The notes under the pieces are model-generated. The model was not told where the DNA came from. It searched no databases and was given only the letters and a program-made list of their open reading frames with translations. From contig JBBDHG010000098.1 in NCBI GenBank assembly GCA_037951165.1, forward strand, positions 2,711,501 to 2,775,500: a stretch of 64,000 nt of DNA, given 5' to 3'. The stretch is from Lophius americanus. Lineage: Eukaryota > Chordata > Actinopteri > Lophiiformes > Lophiidae. Below, piece after piece: positions 58,580-64,000 of the stretch (positions are counted from its first letter, which is position 1; each line of letters begins with the position of its first letter). The translations under genes and the position numbers were made by a program.

Positions 58580-59435
58580 TTCTTCTAAAAGGTCTAAAAT
58601 GAAAATAAATAAGTACTGACCATTAGATAATTTAAAAGAGGACGTGGTTCACAGCATCAGAAGTAACTGGAAAAACTATTATGACGACAGATTGTCAAAG
58701 ATCATGAGGGGTATTAGAAAAAAATATACAGTTACCCCGCAGCTGAAAACCTACACAATAAACTGTAACAGAAACATATTTTAAATACCAGCATTGTGAT
58801 TGATTATGATCTCCTTCAGGAATGAAAGTATATTCTCATTCAGCAGAGAGAGTAGTGTTGCTATTTAAGGCTAGAGGAATGGTTGAAACCCCAGCACAAA
58901 GCCTGCAAATGGATATCGAGAATTACTAGGATTATGTTAATAAAATGAAAATGACTTGTTTTGTCACTTCATAAATACGCAATATGTTTCACTTTGATAT
59001 CACAATTTGAGCAGAGTAATAGTAACCAGAGCATTTAACAAGATCCAGGCTGAAATGTCAGCAAAAGTATTCAAGGGTGTTTTTAACGCCATCACGGGGT
59101 GTTTCAATGACACCCAATGACGTGAAAGTCACAACAGAAGGGGGCTCTGGTGAAACAGAGCACAAGAGTATCACAAGAGCACCGTGATGACGTGCACCTT
59201 CAAAGATCCTGAGAGTCAGAACAAAAGACCAGTTATTGGGGAATCAACACTGTCAGCCTTTAAAGCTCGTGTCAGAGCTACACTTGTTTTTAACCTCGTT
59301 CAGACAGACAGAGCCCGTCTGTCATCAGAGAAGTGGTGTTGGTGATGTTTTAGTCACGCTTACTTCCTCATGATGCAGCAGCCCTATTATCTCCCTTTTA
59401 TGTCAGCAAATGTGGGTGTGGCTTAATGCTGCACT
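58580..59435. other. lmo3: lmo3 intron, nothing recognised
   Basis: No exon or repeat recognised. Confidence 0.45.
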
Positions 59436-59439
59436 GTGA

Positions 59440-59635
59440 TGAAGTCAATCATAAACAAGTAATATCTGGTCTACAGTGCTTAAGTGGTCTAAGGAAGGAC
59501 TACAAGTGATCTAGCGACATGGTCATGGGTGCTGGTAGATATGTGTCACAAGACAGTGCGTCACAGAAGTAGCACAAGTGGGACCTATACAGTATGAGGG
59601 GGTTTTAATGATATGGCTGATTGGTGTAGTGACAA
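59440..59635 (+). mobile_element. Tc1-like relic
   Basis: Pieces 'TCTACAGTGCTTAAGTGGTC', 'TAAGGAAGGACTACAAGTGA', 'GACATGGTCATGGGTGCTGG', and the terminus 'GGTTTTAATGATATGGCTGA' near 59,605. Internal deletion between the helix-turn-helix region and the 3' end. Confidence 0.6.
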
Positions 59636-59781
59636 CAATACACATTATTTGAAAACCTAATCGGGACATGCTCATCACAGACAGTAGAGATCAGTTTCAT
59701 GTAAGTTTTTAGTTGATAATACCTGTTGTTTGCAGGTTTATTTTATCATGATTTATTATTTGTTTCATGATTTAGTTTTAT

Positions 59782-59808
59782 CTGTGGTGTTTCAAGCAAA
59801 CACCACAG
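59782..59808. repeat. Perfect 11-bp-stem hairpin at the RTE junction
   Basis: CTGTGGTGTTT, spacer CAAGC, AAACACCACAG. The right arm runs directly into the reverse-transcriptase sequence (ACAGATGCGATGTTTGC), so the structure marks the 5' junction of the insertion. Confidence 0.92.
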
Positions 59809-60755
59809 ATGCGATGTTTGCTTTGAGAGTTCTGATGGAGGAATACTGAGAAGGCCAGAAGGAGTTGCATGGGTGTGTGGATTTAGAAAAAGCATATGAC
59901 AAGGGAGGAGTTTTGGTATTACATGAGGAAGTCTGGATTGACGGGGAAGTATGTTAAATATGTGCAGGATATGTATGAGAGCAGCATGACGGTGTTAAGG
60001 TGTGCAGTAATGATGAGTTTAAAGCGGAGGTGGGACTGCGTCAAGAATCGGCCATGAGTCCCTTCTTGTTTGCTTTGTCGATGGACAGGCTGACTGATGA
60101 GGTCAGGCAGGAGTCTCCATGGACTATGATGTTCATGGATGACATGCTAGTCTGTAGTCTGAGCATGAAGTAGGTGGAGGAAAACCTGGAGAGGTGGAGG
60201 TTTGCACTAGAGAGTAGAGGAATGAAGGTCAGTCGCAGCGAGACAGAATACATGTGTGTGAATGAAAGGGAGGCAGGTGCAACGGTGAAGATGCAAGGAG
60301 TAAAAGTGAAGAAGGGGCGGGAGTTTAAGGACTTGGGGTCAACTGTTCAGAGCAACCGGGAGTGTGGAAAAGAGGTGAAGAAGCGTGTGCAGGCAGGTTG
60401 GAGTGGGTGGAGAAGAGTGTCAGGAGTTATCTTGGAAGTGATGAGGATGGACAGGATTAGAAACGAGCACATCCAGGGGACAGCCCATGTTAAATGTCTT
60501 GGAGACAGAGTAAGAGAGGCCAGATTGAGATGTTTTGGACACTTCAGAGGAGGAGAAGTGGTTATATTGGTAGAAGGACGCTTGGGATGGAGCTGTCAGG
60601 AAGGACAAATAGTGGAAGACCAAAGAGGCGATTTCTGGATGTGGTGAGGGAGGACATGCAGTTGGTTGATGTGACAGAGGAAGATGCGGAGGACAGGTAA
60701 GATGGAATCAAATGGTCCACTGTCGCGACCCCTACAGGGAACAGCCAATAGAATA
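59805..60755 (+). mobile_element. RTE-type LINE fragment: reverse transcriptase and 3' end
   Basis: Begins within the reverse transcriptase (TDAMFALRVLMEEY) and shows in order: VDLEKAYD (catalytic Asp block A), a decayed helix region, VGLRQESAMSPFLFALSMDRLTDE (block with Ser-Pro-x-Leu-Phe), then MFMDDMLVCS. The last is the catalytic box, where the usual F/YADD reads MDD. Next come EENLERWRFALESRGMKVSRS, the KDLGSTVQSN block and the C-terminal MDRIRNEHI and REARLRCFGHF. The frame then shifts to SGRPKRRFLDVVREDMQ. About 50 residues are missing between VSGVI and MRMDR. The 3' end 'GCGACCCCTACAGGGAACAG' is present. It is 5'-truncated, with stops and a frameshift: a dead copy. It belongs to the same type as the 5' piece at 19,886. 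Confidence 0.85.
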
Positions 60756-60759
60756 ACAA

Positions 60760-61185
60760 GTCTCTAAATTCAACACAAATCACTCCAGCTTAAAATTCTA
60801 CATTAAGTATATTTCAAACGATTGTTGCAAAAAACTGAGCAAAACACATTTATTTCCAATTTCTTTGAAAACTGAGTAAGGCACACTATTTCCTGAAAGA
60901 AAGATTACTCGATGGGAATATTGACCTTTTTAACGGCAGACCAGGGATCAGAGGAAATCTCTGATTCATATCAGATGAGATGATAAGAACATTCACTGAA
61001 TATGAGAAGCTATTGGTGCTGACAGCTGATGACAGTTAGCTGGGAGGCAGTGGTGGGCATATTTATAATACTCTAGTCCATGTCGGCGCTTCAAGAATGA
61101 ATCAATCAGCAATAGTTCACCTGACAGGCCATGTGTCACGCTCATGTCTCCCAGATGCAGATTCTGAGGTGTAATTAACATGCTT
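60760..61185. other. lmo3: lmo3 intron, nothing recognised
   Basis: No exon, RNA gene or repeat recognised. Confidence 0.45.
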
Positions 61186-61189
61186 CAGC

Positions 61190-61995
61190 TCTGGTTGTTC
61201 ATGCTTCAGCTGCAGTGTATTCCCCTTCTGTCAAAGGAGAAAGGATCTCATCGTTGACAGTGTGTGATGTTAGCGAATGCAACATGCCTTTTTGTAAACT
61301 GCCGCTCATTTGCTATATATTTCTGTGTCTCTTAAAGATCAAAAGGCAGAAAATATGACGTGAAAAATTACATGTCATTACCGCTGAAGCCTCCACCTCT
61401 ATTTGCGGTTTAATGAGTTGGCACATTGGTGTTAAAAGCTCTGAAAGCACCCTATAATTGTTATGTTGTGTTTAGGAGAGCTTGGCTGCCATTAACCTTC
61501 ACCACCACCACAATTCACTTCCCACATCCAGCAATTACTTTGGCATAATGTCCAAACTCCAAACTATGCATGGTCTGAAGTTGCTGTAATTAAATTGAGG
61601 CTTTTCACAAATAATCTGGAAATGCTAAGAGGGCCGATAATCACCAGTGATTGAGTCTGAAGGAGGGTCACACATACTGGAGGGCCTGTTTCCATCCAGC
61701 GCTTAATTGTACAGATGAGAGGGGTCACATTTCCCACATAAGAGATCAAATGTGAGGGGCTTTTGTTTTGTTTCCCAGCGGTTCAGGAGGAATGCCATTT
61801 AATTGAAAATATGCGAGACCTTCAATGACAATGCTGTTCGCCCTGTCTGTTAAGTGTAGCCTTTGTGATTCGAGGAGAAAGCTATTAACTAAAGCTCTTA
61901 ACGGTCTTGTCATCTCCAATAATCACATAAAGCAGCTCCACCATTAACGAATAGCTAAAGAACCACTGGATGTGATAAACGTGGCCAGGCAAATA
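61190..61995. promoter_or_regulatory. Candidate intronic enhancer region
   Basis: About 800 bp without microsatellites, dispersed repeats or long frames. Many homeodomain-type cores: GTTTAATGAG, CTATAATTGTTA, GCAATTACTTTG, CTGTAATTAAATTG, GCTTAATTGTAC, TTTAATTGAAAA, CCATTAACG. There is also a TGACGTGAAAAATTACATG word at 61,358. Among the repeat-free blocks it is the longest and densest. Conservation is not testable from one sequence. Confidence 0.35.
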
Positions 61996-62104
61996 TCAAA
62001 TCATACAAACCTGGCCATATCAAAAACTACAAACATTTGTTTATCAAAGAAAGCATCTGCACAGACGGCTTAAAGTCCCTGCAATTTGGTGCGTACATGA
62101 TTTA

Positions 62105-62235
62105 TGTGCCTTAAGCATAAGCACATTATAAGCTAGGCCTACACTATCATCCCCCACATCAAGGGTATATCCCCAGAGCCCCCAATCCCCTGCATTTTAC
62201 AAGCAATCCCCCTGATTGCATTTTGAAAAGGTTAT
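62105..62235 (-). repeat. End block of the modular repeat, minus-strand copy D
   Basis: The reverse complement reads 'ATCAGGGGGATTGCTTGTAA', GCAGGGGATTGGGGG, 'GGGGATATACCCTTGATGTG' and 'GATGATAGTGTAGGCCTAGC', matching the end blocks of copies A (25,141-25,240) and C (57,150-57,235). Confidence 0.65.
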
Positions 62236-62239
62236 TCTC

Positions 62240-63360
62240 TGTAAGTTGTCATCAAATGTTTGTCATTTCAGACCCCCACATCACCATCTTCTTGTAAACG
62301 CAAGGTCAAAACACACCAAAGGGTTACAGTTTTATGGAGGTGCGGCCTCTCTGAAGCCGATCTGTGCCGGTTACACTTTAAAAAATCTGTCAAATCTTTT
62401 GTTGAGTAAACTCCTTTCAATTGGTAGAGTTAAAAAGAATCTGGAAATGCTGTTTTCTGACACTGTAAATTGCCAATCATCCAACGTATTTAGGATTAGG
62501 TTCGGACTCACTCTTCATCTGCACAGGGTTAGGGTTATCTAAGTGGAAGCATATAAAACCTTTGGAATCAATGTGGTAGATCTGGTCTATTGTACGTCCC
62601 ACATAATTTCCTTTAAATAGAAATTGGTCTTTCATGAATTATATTGTCATCCTCTTGAAACAGATAATTTACTAGAATCTCTAAAGCCTTTCATTATTTT
62701 CAGAAATCAAGCTTGTTTCAAAATAATCCTTGTATTTTTAAATTGAACACCGTCATTATTTATGAACATTACTTTCTTTACTCGCAATTATTTCTCTGTT
62801 ATTTTCCTTGAATAATGCTTGATAGTAGTCATCTGAATGGATTCTTTTTTGGAATGTCCCCTCCAGCTGAGATTAGGTAAATTGGCTGTGAAGAGCACTG
62901 ACTCGTGGGACTGTGCGTGTTTGGTGCCGATAATTGCAGGCCTAGTGCGCTACAGCTTGGCTCATACTCTGCTGTTGCAGGTGGGCTGGCACAGAGAAGT
63001 GCCTATCGAGCTGCACATCTGCCTCCTGCAGGGCTCAGAATCTTTTATTACACCCAAACCCATCACAGCCAAACAGTCCCAAAGCCTGGTCTTGGTTACT
63101 TTGTTTTAAGTGCACGTTTTTACAACTCTCCGTCGGTGACGGTCATGTCTGGACGTATTATGCTCCCAGTTATTTGTCTGCCCATCTGTCCAACCCAATC
63201 CAGTGAAAGCATTATACCCTGTCTTGAGGGAATTTCTTCAAAATGAGTGCTAACATCCTGGAAAGGATGAATAGATTAGAATTTGGTTGTCATAGGTTAC
63301 GGTCACCTCATGAAAGAATTCTTTTTTTTTGTATAAATAATAAAAGCAGATAAGTGGTTA
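62240..63360. other. lmo3: lmo3 intron, nothing recognised
   Basis: Open frames at 62,837-63,246 lack domains and splice context. No repeat recognised. Confidence 0.45.
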
Positions 63361-63364
63361 TTTT

Positions 63365-63600
63365 GACAAAGGTCACCCGAAATTGTGACATGATAATGTT
63401 CTACAAAAACACTTTCATGCACAGTTTTTAACAACATGACTCGGCAACAGAAGGGGAGGTTGTCGGATACTGAATGGTTGTCACTAATCTTGGTTGTCCA
63501 CCTTGAAAATGCACTGAGTGGAAGGAGGGATCCTTTGCGCTGCCAAGTTGAAGATGGTCTGTGAAGCATCTATTTTTTTTTAATTTGCAGCTTCTTTATG
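63365..63600 (+). repeat. Second unnamed repeat, copy 2
   Basis: 'GGATACTGAATGGTTGTCAC', 'TAATCTTGGTTGTCCACCTT' and GAAAATGCACTGAGTG follow the same order as 57,420-57,670. A T-run and 'TTTGCAGCTTCTTTATGG' close it. Confidence 0.55.
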
Positions 63601-63635
63601 GCTTCAAACATATTTCAAGCATTGGGGGTCATTTG

Positions 63636-63725
63636 TAGCGGCACCGTGGTCCAGTGGGCAGCAGTAGCTACCGCAGTTTAAGAACCTTATGGGTTTAAAT
63701 CCACCTCTGTCTTCTGGGGCAACCT
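63636..63725 (+). repeat. tRNA-headed SINE-like head
   Basis: 'GGCACCGTGGTCCAGTGGGC' contains a box A match (TGGTCCAGTGG), and 'GGGTTTAAATCC' about 40 bp later fits box B. The body after it is not recognisable, so only the polymerase III promoter part remains. Confidence 0.5.
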
Positions 63726-63729
63726 TCCA

Positions 63730-64000
63730 CCTGAGTTTTTCATGAACTTTGGTGGAAGGGTGCTGCATAATCCAGCACATTAGCATCTATTACGACCTGA
63801 TCTTCAGTGCTGATTTGGACCAGCAGAGTTTGAGGTCAACATCATCGCACTGTGTTCGGTTCTTGACATTCTTCAGGCTCTTGGCTGGCAGCGGGTGCAT
63901 GGAACACAAACCACAACACTGCTCTCCGATGTTACTGCATATCTCTTTGTCTTTTTTGTTGTTTTCTTGTTTCGTCTTTGTGTTTAACACAAGTTGGATC
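63730..64000. other. lmo3: lmo3 intron, window end
   Basis: Nothing recognised up to the end of the window. Confidence 0.4.

Noticed and set aside
62837..63246. Two overlapping open frames of 90 and 113 codons
   Set aside because: They occupy different frames over the same DNA, share no domain and have no splice signals that fit lmo3.

Overview
The window is vertebrate, almost certainly teleost fish, chromosomal DNA. One gene is recognisable: lmo3 (LIM-only protein 3, a small nuclear LIM-domain transcription co-regulator) on the + strand. Only its 5' part is present. The dispersed repeats fit a ray-finned fish: an L2-type LINE with a YADD reverse transcriptase motif, RTE-type LINE pieces, Tc1-like relics ending in a 'CAGCCATAACATTA' terminus, tRNA-headed SINE pieces and long CA/GT microsatellites. 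I found no bacterial, plasmid or phage signal.

Layout. Positions 1-26,400 are intergenic or upstream. They hold an ATAAAC-type minisatellite (2.6 kb), a broken minus-strand L2-like LINE (4.5-6.8 kb), Tc1-like relics (10.5 and 15.2 kb), the C-terminal end of another LINE ORF2 (11.8 kb), an inverted pair of RTE-type LINE 5' ends (19.65-20.5 kb) and a modular unnamed repeat (24.3-25.3 kb). The stretch 25.6-26.5 kb is purine-rich and homeodomain-site-rich and leads into a TATA-type promoter. Three candidate lmo3 first exons follow: A (donor after 26,825), B (donor after 29,530) and C (donor after 30,177, in a CpG-rich block). The shared exon at 33,555-33,768 carries the canonical start ATG and all of LIM1 except its last few residues. 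Exon C has an ATG that joins in frame to the shared exon and predicts an N-terminally extended isoform starting MQKREKSFG.

From 33,769 to the end I read the sequence as lmo3 intron. No second LIM exon was found, so the rest of LIM1/LIM2 and the stop codon should lie beyond 64,000. The intron contains a 1.1-kb AGT trinucleotide array with higher-order structure (34.29-35.39 kb), many Tc1-like MITE relics, SINE fragments, two further copies of the modular repeat, an RTE reverse-transcriptase fragment (59.8-60.75 kb) and several repeat-free stretches rich in homeodomain cores that are candidate enhancers.

Most open frames in the window come from microsatellites or broken transposons. I did not find a new multi-gene system. 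The items most worth checking are the alternative N-terminus with its overlapping uORF, the AGT array, the inverted RTE pair and the modular repeat family.
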